Shown here in pieces: positions 21,932-31,523 of a DNA stretch of 64,000 nucleotides; positions within the stretch are counted from its first letter, which is position 1, and every line of letters begins with the position of its first letter. Source of the stretch: Rhipidocladum racemiflorum (taxonomy: Eukaryota > Streptophyta > Magnoliopsida > Poales > Poaceae); NCBI GenBank assembly GCA_036346355.1, contig CM070588.1, positions 13,253,914 through 13,317,913 of the forward strand. The letters are read 5' to 3'. The notes beneath the pieces were generated by a model. It was not told the origin of the DNA, did no database searches, and saw only the letters and a list, made by a program, of their open reading frames with translations. A program made the position numbers and the translations under genes.

Positions 21932-22273
21932 GTGTTTCCTTTGCCCTCTGCTCCCTTCTCTCTTTTTTTTTCTTCCTCGAGGATTTTCTACTTTTGCGAT
22001 CGCCCACATTCGTAGTCTTTTGGGACCGCAGGTCCTGCCAGCAGTGTGCTTGTCACCGGAATGGGTTGGTCTGACCAACCGTAGGTCGGTTATTCGTGGT
22101 CTTCGACATGGGTAGAGTACTATTTTGGGACCTCTGCTTTCGGGGCGGAGGTCGTAGTACTTGTGGTAGATCAAGGGCGAGAGAGAGAGAGAGAGCACTC
22201 GGTCGATCTTTCGACAGTTGTGACTTCTTTTGTTTGGAAACTTATCGCGCGGTACAGAGAAGGGGCAGGCTGA

Positions 22274-23450
22274 TTAGGGGTAGAACCTTCTCAACTTCTC
22301 TATATTCCACGCGTTTGTAAGGAGATTTCCTTCGGTGTCCTTGAGACGGAAGGTGCCGGGCCGGAGGACTTCTACGATGGTGAAAGGGCCCTCCCAAGGC
22401 GGGGAGAGCTTGTGCCTGTCCTTCGCGGATTGGACTTGACGTAGTACCAAGTCGCCGACTTCGAATAAGCGACCGCGAATTAAATCGGTATGTAATGTGG
22501 CGCAGCGCCTCTTTGGTATTTTGTCGGCCAGTAAGACCGCGACGTATCGAGCTTCGTCGAGTCGGTCGAGGTCATCTTGCTGTTCCTCGATTGCCCGTGC
22601 GGCGTTGTAGTTCTGTACCCTTGGCGCGCCGTACTCAAGGTCGGTCGGGAGGACAGCCTCTGCTCCAAACACCAAGAAGAAAGGAGTGAACCCGGTCGAC
22701 CAGGTCGGCGTGGTTCGCAGACTCCAAAGCACGGGTGGTAGCTCGGCCCACCGTCCGCGAATTTCTTGATCGGTGAAGATTCGCGGCTTGAGTCCTTGGA
22801 GGATCATGCCGTTGGCTCGCTTCGGCCTGGCCGTTGGCTCGAGGGTGTGCCCGCCGCCCGATCGACTTCGGATATTGAAGTTGTCCGCGAACTCGAGGAA
22901 CTCCTTTCCGTGAAGCTGCGTCCGTTGTCGGTGATGATGGAGTTGGGCACCCGAACCGTAGACAATATCGCGGAAGAAGCCTGCTGCCTGGCCGGCGTGA
23001 TCTTTGTCAACGGCTTGGCTTCGATCCACTTTGTGAACTTGTCCACGGCGACAAGCAAGTGAGTGAAGCCCGGGCGCCTTTTGAAGGGTCCGACCAGGTC
23101 GAGCCCCAAGCTGCGAAGGGCCACGTGATGGGGATCGTCTGCAGAGCTTCTTGGCGCAGGAAGATGCGTTTGTCTGGCGAAGAATTGGCATCCTTCGCGG
23201 TGCGGACGATTTGGGTTGCATCTGCTCACGGTCGGCGATAGAAACCTTGTCGGAAGGCCTTCCCTACCAGGGACCGCGGCGCGGGATGGTGTCCGCATAC
23301 CCCGCCGTGGATGTCCAGCAGAAGGTGCTTCCCTTGGTCGGTCGGAACGCACTTCTGAAGGATTCCGGACGGGCTCCTCTTGTAGAGGGCACCTTCGACC
23401 AGGACGAAAGACTTAGCCGCCGAGGCGGCGCCGAGCCTCGGTGGTATCGG
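22274..23450 (-). pseudogene. pol: Integrase of the Tat-type element, frameshifted
   Basis: On the minus strand the N-terminal zinc-finger part lies at about 23240-23350 (GGVCGHHPAPRSLVGKAFRQ). The catalytic core follows: GLDLVGPFKRRPGFTHLLVA with the first Asp, then VPNSIITDNG with the second Asp near 22960. A frameshift follows directly, and the frame resumes as KEFLEFADNFNIRSRS; the third catalytic residue region near 22830 is disturbed. The C-terminal part (WSLRTTPTWSTGFTPFFLVF, then EGPFTIVEVLRPGTFRLKD, ending NIEKLRRFYP at 22274) is well preserved. It would insert the cDNA into the host genome; this copy cannot encode it in one frame. Confidence 0.88.
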
Positions 23451-24024
23451 CGAGGAGCGACCGCTTGTCAATCGATCGACAAGCGGTTGCCTCGATCGGT
23501 TTCGACGGTCGGGGCGCCCAAATCCGACCAGGCGGTGAGCATCGGCCGAGATCGGCGGAGCGCCCGCCGAGGGGTCGAGCTCCTCGACTTGGGTCCAAGC
23601 GGATTGATGGGTCGAGGTCGGAAACGAAGATCCCCGGGGGAACCGGCCCTTTTCCGGAGGCGAGGTTGGCGAGGGAGTCGGCTTCGCCGTTGTAGCGTCG
23701 GTAGCTGTGATGGAGCTCGAAACCCTTGAACTTCTCCTCGAGTTTGCGGACCTCCAGGCAGTAGGCGGCCATCCGAGCGTCACGGGGCTCGGTGGCTTTC
23801 ATCACTTGGTCGACAACCAGCTTGGAGTCGCCGTGAACGTAGAGCCGTCGTGCGCCTAGGTCGGCGGCGATTCGAAGGCCGTTGACGAGGGCTTCGTACT
23901 CGGCGACATTGTTGGTAGCGTCAAAGAGTAGACGGATAGCATACCGGAGCTTGTTGCCGAGTGGGGAGATGATGACGATCCCCGCGCCGGCCCCATTCTT
24001 GGTATAAGACCCATCAAAGTACAT
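23413..24024 (-). CDS. pol: Archaeal-type RNase H (aRNH) domain
   Basis: The open frame begins MYFDGSYTKNGAGAGIVI and shows ATNNVAEYEALVNGL, LYVHGDSKLVVDQV and YNGEADSLANLAS. Asp4, Glu44, Asp66 and Asp116 match the RNase H catalytic quartet. This second RNase H, lying between the ordinary RNase H and integrase, is the hallmark of Tat-type gypsy elements. It degrades RNA in RNA:DNA hybrids during reverse transcription. The domain itself (residues 1 to about 125) is intact, but it is separated from RT by frameshifts, and the C-terminal 60 residues are probably an out-of-frame tail. Confidence 0.85.
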   Translation of the reverse strand: MYFDGSYTKNGAGAGIVIISPLGNKLRYAIRLLFDATNNVAEYEALVNGLRIAADLGARRLYVHGDSKLVVDQVMKATEPRDARMAAYCLEVRKLEEKFKGFELHHSYRRYNGEADSLANLASGKGPVPPGIFVSDLDPSIRLDPSRGARPLGGRSADLGRCSPPGRIWAPRPSKPIEATACRSIDKRSLLADTTEARRRLGG

Positions 24025-24030
24025 CGTCGA

Positions 24031-24500
24031 TTACTCGGGTCTTCGACCACTGCGAGGACTTGCGCCGGTCCACTTTCGGCGGCGAAGTCCGCCAAGACTT
24101 GGGACTTGATCGCCGTCCTGAGGGCGTCTGATATGTCGAGGCCATCGAGTTCGAGCCCACTTGGCAATTCTTCCGGTGGCGTCGCGGTTGCGGACGACTT
24201 CTCCGAGCGGCGTGGAGGTCACCACGGAGATGGGGTGTCGATCGAAGTAATGGGCAAGCTTCCTCTTGGTGATGAGCACCGAGTAGAGTAGCTTCTGTAT
24301 CTGAGGATATCGGACCTTTGTTTCGGAGAGCACCTTGCTGACAAAGTAGACCGGTCTCTGCACCTTGAAAACGCGGCCTTCCTCTGCTCGCTCCACAACA
24401 AGTGCCGCGCTGACGACCTGAGTCGTGGCGGCGATGTAGAGGAGTAAGGGTTCCTGTGGCTCCGGGGCGACCAGGACCGGAGGTGAGGTCAGAAAGGCCT
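24031..24500 (-). pseudogene. pol: Ordinary gypsy RNase H, degraded
   Basis: Between RT and aRNH the minus strand reads RPVYFVSKVLSETKVRYPQI, then LLYSVLITKRKLAHYFDRHP and ISVVTSTPLGEVVRNRDATG, the usual RNase H region that follows RT in gypsy elements. Frames are interrupted at about 24400-24500 and the catalytic residues are not all visible. In Tat elements this domain is commonly decayed because aRNH takes over (established knowledge). Confidence 0.75.
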
Positions 24501-25406
24501 TTAGTCGACTAAAGGCTTCACGAGCTTCGTGGAGTCCAGGAAAAGTGGTCGGACTTCTTCATCGCTTGTAGAGTGGCATCCGCGTTCACCGAGCGGGATC
24601 TGGCAACTTAGCGCCGCGATGCACCCCATCAGCCTTTGTACTCCCTTCAGATCATTGATCGGCCCCATCCTCGCGATAGCGGAGATCTTGTCGTGGTTGG
24701 CTTCGATGCCGCGCTCGGAGACAATGAATCCCAGCAACTTGCCCTTGGGGACCCCGAAGACGCATTTCTCGGGGTTGAGCTTTATGCGAAACCGTCGGAG
24801 GTTTGCAAAAGTCTCCTCCAGGTCGGTGATGAGGTCGTCGGCCTTCCTGGTTTTGACAACAATGTCGTCGACATAGGCTTCGATGTTACGGCCAATTTGG
24901 TCCGAAAAACATGCCTGCATACATCGCTGGTATGTGGCGCCTGCGTTTTTCAGACCAAAAGGCATCGTGACGTAACAGTACGAGCCGTACGGGGTGATGA
25001 AGGAAGTCGCAAGCTGATCGGACTCCTTCATCGCTATCTGGTGGTAGCCTGAGTAGGCATCCAAAAAAGAAAGGGACTCGCACCCGGCGGTGGAGTCTAC
25101 GACCTGGTCGATGCGAGGTAATGGGAATGGATCTTTCGGACAGGCCTTGTTGAGGCTCGTGTAGTCAACACACATTCTCCATTGCCCCGACTTTTTCTGT
25201 ACAAGGACGGGATTGGAGAGCCACTCGGGGTGACGCACCTCCCTTACAAAGCCGTGGCCAAAAGTTTGGCGATTTCTTCCCCAATGGCCCGACGCTTTTC
25301 TTCGTCGAAGCAGCGCGGTACTGGGCGACCGGTCTAGATCCGGCCGAATGCTCGAGGAGTGCTCGGCGACCTCGCCGGGACTCCTGGCATGTCCGAGGGT
25401 CTCCAA
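24501..25406 (-). pseudogene. pol: Reverse transcriptase of the Tat-type element
   Basis: A 301-codon open frame covers most of RT: KKSGQWRMCVDYTSLNKACP at residues 71-90, FLDAYSGYHQ with the catalytic Asp at 116, MPFGLKNAGATYQR at 148-161, and the active-site YVDD at 178-181. LNPEKCVFGVPKGKLLGFIV follows. The start of the frame (residues 1 to about 58) is out of register with the family, and a frameshift follows residue 255, so the RT core is intact but cannot be made as a full polyprotein. It copies element RNA into cDNA. Confidence 0.9.
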
Positions 25407-25453
25407 GCGAAGACGTCTCGGTTTGCTTGGAGGAAGTCGACGAGCGCGCCTTC

Positions 25454-27502
25454 CTATTTGGTGGTGAGGGCGGCCCCGATCCGCACGGTCTTGGCGGGAT
25501 GTTCGGGATCAACTGCGACCTCCTTCGTGTCCTCCGCGGACTTGAAAGAGCTAGGCCCCGATTTGCTAGAGTCGGGGGCGGATCCGGAGACCTTCTCCCT
25601 GAGCTGGGCGAGCTCGGCGGAAGCGACGACCGCCGAGGCCAATTCACAGCTGCTTTGCTCGCAGTTGTAAGCGAGCTGGAAGGATGCGGCCACGGTGATG
25701 ACACCTTGTGGCCCCGGCATCTTCAGCTTGAGATAGGTGTAGTTGGGGACTGCCATGAACTTCGCGTAGCAAGGCCGTCCCAGGATGGCATGGTAGGAGC
25801 CGGGAAAGTCCACAACCTCGAAAGTGAGGTTCTCGGTGCGGAAGTTATCCGGGCTCCCGAAGGTGACGGACAGGCCGACCTGCCCGAGGGGATGGGCCTG
25901 TTGGCCTGGTACGACGCCATGGAAGGGCGCCCTGCTCGGCCGGAGGGCGGAGCGGGGGACCCCCAGGGCATCGAGGGTCTCAACATACATGATGTTGAAA
26001 TTTCTTTGCCGCCGCCCATGAGCACCTTGGTCGGTAACCGTCCCCACGATGGGGTCGACGACGAGCGGGTAGCGTCCCGGGTGCGGGATGTGGTCGGGGT
26101 GGTCGGTCCGATCGAAGGCGATCGGGCATTCCGACCACTTCAGGTAGGAAGGCACGGCCGGGGTCGCCGTGTGTACCTCTCGGTGGGCGAGTTTCAGCCG
26201 TCGCTTGTCGGCGTAGCACTCCGTCCCTCCGAAGATCATGAGGCAGCCGTCGAGCTGTGGGAACTCGTCGGCTGGCTCATCGCCCTTTGCCCCGGCGTCG
26301 GGTGTCGGGTCGCGCTTCTTCCCCTTGCCCCGTGATGTCGTGGGGTTTCCGGAGAGGAACCGCTTCAGGACTTCGCAGTCCCGATACTTGTGTTTGACGG
26401 GATAGTCGTGGTTCGGGCACGGACTATCCATCAACTTCTCGAATCGGTCGGGCGTCTGCCGAGCCTGCTGTTTGGCAGGTCGGTCGGCAGCGGCGACCAT
26501 TCGGCCTTCGCGGCCCTGCTTCCCCTTCCGCTTCCTTTTGTCAGGGCGGTCGGAGGGGGCGCTGGCTCCGAGGCTGGCTGTCTTGTGGGCCGTCTTTCTT
26601 TCGAAGATGGCCCCCACGGCCTCCTCGCCGGAGGCGTGGTTGGTGGCGATGTCGAGGAGCTCCTTGGTGGTCCGGGGTTTCGCACAGCCCAACTTGTGGA
26701 CCAGGGCCTCGCACGTGGTGCCGTAGATGAACGCCCCGACGACGTCGGCGTCGCGGATGTCGGGGAGCTCGTTGCACTGCTGGGAGAAGCGGCGGATGTA
26801 GTCCCGGAGGGTTTCCCCCGGCTGCTGCTTGCAGCTCTTCAAGTCCCAGGAGTTGCCAGGGCGTTTGTATGTGCCCTGGAAATTTCCGACGAAGAGGTTC
26901 GTCAGGTCGGCCCAGCTGCCGATGGTGTCCGCGGGCAGGTACTCGAGCCAGGCTCGAGCTGAGTCCGCAAGGTAGATGGGGAGGTACTGGATGATGAAGG
27001 AGTCGTCCGTCGCTCCCAGCTCGGCGAGCCGGTAGTCTTCTAGCCAAACACCGGGTTGGTAGCCCCTGTACTTGGCTATGTTGGTCGAGCCCGAATCTGG
27101 TCGGAAAATCGGCGTTGCGGATGCGGCGGCGACCTTGCCCAGACCGTCGAATCCTGGGTCGGGATGGTTGCGTCGCCCGCTATCGGCGACTTGCGAGGGC
27201 GCTGCTGCATCGGTAGCTCTCCTTCGCGCCTCGAGGGTGGTGCGAAGGTCATACTTATCCCCCAGGCGATGGCGCACCGGGGTGTATGATGCCTGGGGGA
27301 GCTCGTGAAGCGTGGCCGTCTTGGCTGGGCTCCGTCGATCCTGCGAGGGGGAGTGGCCCAGGCGGCCCGAGGTGGCGCCCGTCCGTCGGGAGCCAGAACC
27401 TTGGGCGTGCTGAACGACAGCACGTTCTACCAGCCCCCGGAGGTTCTGATAGGTGGCCTTGGCTTCTGGCTCCGTTGGCTCAGGCAGCCCTCGAAGCAGC
27501 AT
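25454..27502 (-). CDS. gag: Gag plus protease region of the Tat-type element (protease active site lost)
   Basis: A 682-codon open frame. Residues about 150-300 are the retrotransposon gag domain (YRGYQPGVWLEDYRLAELGA, ARAWLEYLPADTIGSW, then PGETLRDYIRRFSQQCNELP), which forms the particle. Residues about 345-380 carry the basic linker and the CPNHDYPVKHKYRDCEVLKR motif. The protease region begins near residue 470 and includes HAILGRPCYAKFMAV downstream. The place where the aspartic protease D-S/G-G motif should be (minus strand of about 25995-26030) reads TDQGAHGRRQRNFNIMY: two compensating frameshifts have replaced the catalytic loop without closing the frame. Gag looks usable; the protease should be dead. 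The N-terminus probably continues upstream of 27502 in other frames. Confidence 0.88.
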   Translation of the reverse strand: MLLRGLPEPTEPEAKATYQNLRGLVERAVVQHAQGSGSRRTGATSGRLGHSPSQDRRSPAKTATLHELPQASYTPVRHRLGDKYDLRTTLEARRRATDAAAPSQVADSGRRNHPDPGFDGLGKVAAASATPIFRPDSGSTNIAKYRGYQPGVWLEDYRLAELGATDDSFIIQYLPIYLADSARAWLEYLPADTIGSWADLTNLFVGNFQGTYKRPGNSWDLKSCKQQPGETLRDYIRRFSQQCNELPDIRDADVVGAFIYGTTCEALVHKLGCAKPRTTKELLDIATNHASGEEAVGAIFERKTAHKTASLGASAPSDRPDKRKRKGKQGREGRMVAAADRPAKQQARQTPDRFEKLMDSPCPNHDYPVKHKYRDCEVLKRFLSGNPTTSRGKGKKRDPTPDAGAKGDEPADEFPQLDGCLMIFGGTECYADKRRLKLAHREVHTATPAVPSYLKWSECPIAFDRTDHPDHIPHPGRYPLVVDPIVGTVTDQGAHGRRQRNFNIMYVETLDALGVPRSALRPSRAPFHGVVPGQQAHPLGQVGLSVTFGSPDNFRTENLTFEVVDFPGSYHAILGRPCYAKFMAVPNYTYLKLKMPGPQGVITVAASFQLAYNCEQSSCELASAVVASAELAQLREKVSGSAPDSSKSGPSSFKSAEDTKEVAVDPEHPAKTVRIGAALTTK

Positions 27503-28262
27503 TGCCGCCGCGGCAATGTTCTAGTTGGCGTGAGGGAAGAACGGAAGGCCGTTCGTCTCCTCAGCCAACTGTTGATGCACCTGACGCGCACGGGCGCGCG
27601 CGCCGGAGACGGGTGGTGGGTTAGGCTGACGGCGCTCCAGTTCGGCCTGGAGCTTATCGAGTTCGGCCTTTCGAGCTTCTAGCTCCTCGCGCTGTCGCCG
27701 AAGGTCAACGAAGCGTAGTAGGTGCTGTACGTCGTCTTCCCGCTGGGATTCCTCCCGCCGCGCTTCGTCGCGCGGGAGGAGGGTCCCGAGGGTAACGGGG
27801 GTGGAGGATGGCTCCGCCGCACCCGTCATGTTGCACTCGCTGGAGTAGGCCCTACGAGGGGGACACTCCCTGTCGGAGCTAGAGCCATGGCTGGAGGAAT
27901 CCGCCAGTAGGTCGTGGAGGGAAGCCGTGCGAGAGTCGGCATGGCCACGAGCCGCGAGCTCGTGGAGGCGGCTCCGCCGCCGCAATCCGTAAGCGATGTC
28001 GCTGGGGCAGCGCCGGCCAGCGACGGGCGCGCCGTCTGCAAGGGGCCTCGAGGCTGAGGTTGCGGAGGACGCCAAGAATCGTATCCAGTCGGCGCCGGTC
28101 CCGACGGCAGCGAGAATGAGAACAAGCTCTCCATGGCGGTGACGACGAAATCGAGGGCGCCAAAGCGGATCCAGCCCCTCGACATCGGCGAATCGTGGTG
28201 GGAGGAGGCCATCAGGGAGGAGAAATGGGAACCCGAGGATGAGGATGTCGGTGAAGACGCGC
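27503..28262 (-). pseudogene. 5' leader and disrupted N-terminal gag region
   Basis: Between the primer site and the long gag frame, a minus-strand frame (27521-28468, partly inside the LTR) contains a glutamate/arginine-rich segment (HLLRFVDLRRQREELEARKA, then LDKLQAELERRQPNPPPVSG) near 27600-27720. This is coiled-coil-like and in a different frame from gag, suggesting that the N-terminal half of the gag protein was cut off by a frameshift near 27510. The AT of translation start is not clear. Confidence 0.55.
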
Positions 28263-28270
28263 GAGATGCC

Positions 28271-28286
28271 CCTACCTGGCGCGCCA
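28271..28286 (-). other. Primer-binding site of the Tat-type element
   Basis: Two bases inside the 5' LTR the minus strand reads TGGCGCGCCAGGTAGG. Starting with TGG directly after the LTR is the required form for pairing with a tRNA 3' CCA end. An arginine tRNA is my best guess from what is usual in this group, but I cannot check the match. Confidence 0.75.
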
Positions 28287-28288
28287 AC

Positions 28289-29197
28289 TGTCGGTGTTTC
28301 GTGCACCGGCAATACGAATTTATGGTCGGATGGGGTCGCGCGCTCCCTCTCCCCGAATGGTCGACTCAAGGAGTCAGATGATGTATACTGGTTCGGGCTG
28401 AATGTCCCTACTCCAGTTCGTTCGGTGCGGATGTATTGATCTTTGGGCGATGAACCAGGGGTGTACAAGCGAGGCGGGGGGTCGGCTGTCCGATCCCCTT
28501 CGTGCTTTGGCTAGGGAGTCGTGGCTTCTTAGAGGGCCTTTTTCTCTGTCCCCCTTTCCTCTCGGGCCCCGCCTCTCCTTATATAGACGGAGGAGGCGGG
28601 TTACACGGGTGTTTTAGGAAATCCACTAGAAAGGGGGGCGTGCGTGTCTCGGAGTCTGGCTCCTGTCTTGTCCGACCGTCCCCTGCTCGTCCCGAGGCAG
28701 GGTTGGTGGCTCCGCGATGTGCGGTCTTGCGCGATGATGCCCGGATGACGCCTTGCGTGGTGCTCCTGTCTGCCTCGGCGGCTTTAATGGCGCTTTGACT
28801 TTGCCTTGGCCTCGGGAGTGGGCGCACTCCTCTGCGATGTGCCAGGCGATGGGACGGGGGCTTGACTCCTTCGGTGGCTCTTCTGACAGTCTTGGGAAGG
28901 GGCCGCCTACCCCGGTACGGACGCCAGGGGACGCTGCGCACAAGGCAGCCGTCTGACACTAGCGTGGGCCATGCTGGCCCGTGCGCAGGTGGAGCTTGAG
29001 CTTCAATATTAGGCGGCCGGAGCATGCCGACCGCCCGGAACCGGAGTCCGCCGACCGTTCGGGGTCGGCCCTGCACAGGTCGGGGCTCGCTCCCCGCGGC
29101 CCAAGTACCTTTTGGTGGTGCTGGGCCTTCGCCATGATTGGTCAGCCCGTTCGTGCTTCTGGGCTGATGGGGGTACCCATGGCATGGGTACTCGTCA
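28289..29197 (-). repeat. 5' LTR of the Tat-type element
   Basis: 909 bases, nearly identical to 15079-15988 (differences seen near 28549, 28555, 28961, 28973-28980 and 29160). The TATATAAGG box on the minus strand (plus coordinates about 28578-28586) should drive transcription of gag-pol toward lower coordinates. Confidence 0.95.
28578..28586 (-). promoter_or_regulatory. TATA box in the 5' LTR
   Basis: CTATATAAGG on the minus strand within the 5' LTR, in a GC-rich setting. This is the expected core promoter for the element's genomic RNA. Confidence 0.6.
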
Positions 29198-29253
29198 GTT
29201 CCTATCTTACTAAACTCACCACTGATTTCCATGTTGATTATATTAGTACTCAG
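29198..29253 (+). pseudogene. LINE ORF2 continuation after the gypsy insertion
   Basis: Directly after the right target duplication (GTTCC, 29198-29202) the LINE frame resumes as YLTKLTTDFHVDYI, which joins in frame to GKKGMSS on the far side of the 14-kb insert. It breaks again at about 29245-29253, where a copia LTR begins. So the same LINE endonuclease start was hit by two retrotransposons about 40 bases apart. Confidence 0.6.
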
Positions 29254-29680
29254 TGTAAGATTAATTTCTAAGGACTAAGTCTTCTAGCCTAAGTCATGAT
29301 CACAAAGTAATACGGAATAATCATTAGAACTAACCCGATGAAGATGAAGCCATTAGTGTTCTTGATGTCGGTGAGGAAGAAGCAGTGAGAAGTGTCCCCG
29401 ATCCGAAGGAATCACCGTGATCTTCACGGTGGTGATGAGGATCTTCGGCCACCTCGTGCTAGGGTCCCAGATCGGTTGGGCGTGTAGTGTAGAGGATGAA
29501 CTCGTATTGATTGATCCAAAACGAGAACCGGTCTCCACTCTATCTTAGTCTAGCACTGGTAACCGGGACCCAAACCAATATATATGCAGAGTGCTCCCGA
29601 TCAAAGCGCATACGTGGTTAGGTGGCACTTAGATCCGAAATTTTCGGATTCTGTTATTTGCCCTGAGATCAACACTAACA
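29254..29680 (-). repeat. 3' LTR of a copia element
   Basis: Read on the minus strand it begins TGTTAGTGTTGATCTC and ends AATTAATCTTACA, 427 bases. A TATA-like CATATATATTGG lies on the minus strand near 29575-29587. It is followed on its inner side by a polypurine tract, and the copia pol remnant lies beyond. No matching 5' LTR remains. Confidence 0.75.
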
Positions 29681-29692
29681 TTCTCCCACTTG
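29681..29692 (-). other. Polypurine tract of the copia element
   Basis: On the minus strand CAAGTGGGAGAA immediately precedes the LTR's TGTTAG, the standard copia arrangement for plus-strand priming. Confidence 0.8.
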
Positions 29693-29888
29693 ATCGAAAG
29701 GCTAATATCATAAGTCCACACTTAACAGAACTATGTACCAAGATAAAGTATCACAGTGGTTAATAAAGTCACCTCTGTAACCCAGTATCTATAGTATACA
29801 ATTCCATCTCGATAGGATAGCCACTTAACTTAACGAGAGTTGGTATATATTCTTATGGTCCTTATTTCCAGAATCCGAAGCTTTCCAA

Positions 29889-31523
29889 TCAACCCATGCC
29901 AGCAACATGTTCTTGAAAGAGACTGGGTGGTAAGCCTTTAGTAAGCGGATCCGCAAGCATAGACTTAGTACTTATATGCTTGACATCAATTGTCTGATCC
30001 TGGATTTTATCCTTCACAACATGATACTTAATGTCAATGTGTTTGGCAACACTACTTGACTTGTTGTTACTCAAATAGAAAACTGCGGCCTTATTACCGC
30101 AGTATACTGTTAGTGGTTTAGATATACTGTCAACCACTCTTAGTCCGGGAATAAAGTTCTTAGGCCATACAGCCTGCCTAGTAGCCTCATAACATGCCAC
30201 AAACTCAGCTTGCATCGTCGATGACGCAATAAGGGATTGTTTGGAGCTTTTCCAAGAAACAGCTCCTCCCGCAAGTGTGAAGATATAACCTGATGTGGAT
30301 TTCTTAGTATCAACACAACCTGCAAAGTCAGCGTCTGAATAACCCACAACCTCAAGGTCATCAGACTTCTTATATGTGAGCATGAAATGCTTAGTGCCTT
30401 GCAAATAACGCAAGACTTTCTTAACGGCTTTCAAGTGGTCCAACCCTGGATTTGACTGATATCTGCCAAGCATCCCGGCTACAAATGCTAAATCAGGACG
30501 AGTACAAACTTGAGCGTACATAATGCTTCCGACAGCTGAAGCGTAAGGAATCCCCTTCATCTGATCAGTTTCTAATTGATTCCTTGGACATTGGAATGTT
30601 CCAAATTTATCGCCCTTTACGATAGGAGCAGGTGTGGCAGAGCAGTTATGCATGTTATATCTCTTAAGCACTCTGTCAATGTATGCCTTTTGGGATAAGC
30701 CTAATATCCCTTTGGACCTATCTCGGTGAATCTCAATGCCCAAAACGTAAGAGGCATCACCAAGATCCTTCATGTCAAAATTAGCGGAAAGAAATCTTTT
30801 GGTCTCATACAGCATATCCATATCGCTGCTAGCCAACAAGATATCATCCACATAAAGCACTAAAATAGTGAATTTGCTCCCCTGAATCTTAATGTATATA
30901 CAATTGTCCACATTATTTTCCTTGAAACCGAAATTTCTTATGGTCTCATCGAACTTAAGGTACCATTGTCTAGACGCCTGCTTTAGTCCATAGATGGATT
31001 TCTTAAGTCTGCATCCCATATGTTCCTTGCCTTCCATGACAAAACCTTCCGGTTGAGCCATGAAAACATCATCATGCAAGTCACCATTAAGGAATGATGT
31101 TTTAACATCCATCTGATGTAGCTCTAAATCATAATGAGCAATAAGCGCCATGACAATTTTTAGTGAATCTTTCTTCGAGACGGGAGATAAATTATCAATA
31201 TAATCAATCCCCTCTCTTTGTGTAAACCCTTTTGCTACAAGCCTCGCTTTGAATCTTTCGACATTTTCTTTAGAGTCATGCTTAGTTTTATAGACCCATC
31301 TACAACCTACTGTTTTGACTCCATCAAGAATTTCTACTAGATCCCAGACGTCATTAATGCTCATAGACTTTATTTCATCCTGCATGGCCTCAAGCTACTT
31401 GGATGAATCTTTAGTCGTCATAGCCTCCTTAAATGATGTAGGATCATCTACCTTCCCTATGTCACATACATCTTCATTCATGTATACAACATAATCATTA
31501 GGGATGGCTGATCTTCTTTCCCA
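29889..31523 (-). pseudogene. pol: Copia reverse transcriptase and RNase H
   Basis: A 498-codon frame reads MQDEIKSMSINDVWDLVEIL, CRWVYKTKHDSKENVERFKA, LVAKGFTQREGIDY, the RT core MDVKTSFLNGDLHDDVFM, the active-site LYVDDILLAS, and RNase H with GYSDADFAGCVDTKKSTSGY, SSKQSLIASSTMQAEFVA and the terminal ADPLTKGLPPSLFQEH. The frame is continuous with the integrase frame upstream except for two TAG stops (plus coordinates 31395-31397 and 31524-31526). These proteins reverse-transcribe the element RNA. Order IN-RT-RNH is the copia signature. I do not assign a lineage firmly; Tork-like is possible. Confidence 0.93.

Larger units (their letters stand above)
15079..29197 (-). mobile_element. Complete Tat-type Ty3/gypsy retrotransposon, young insertion
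   Basis: A 14.1-kb element with two LTRs (15079-15988 and 28289-29197), primer site next to the right LTR and polypurine tract next to the left LTR, so it reads right to left. Order on the minus strand: gag-protease, RT, RNase H, archaeal-type RNase H, integrase, a long 6-kb tail with plus-strand genes and repeats, then 3' LTR. The extra RNase H and the long tail with an antisense gene place it in the Tat group (RIRE2/Grande-like). By eye the LTRs differ at about five substitutions and one single-base indel in 910 bases, so insertion was recent, yet all major genes carry frameshifts. It sits inside the LINE remnant. Confidence 0.95.
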
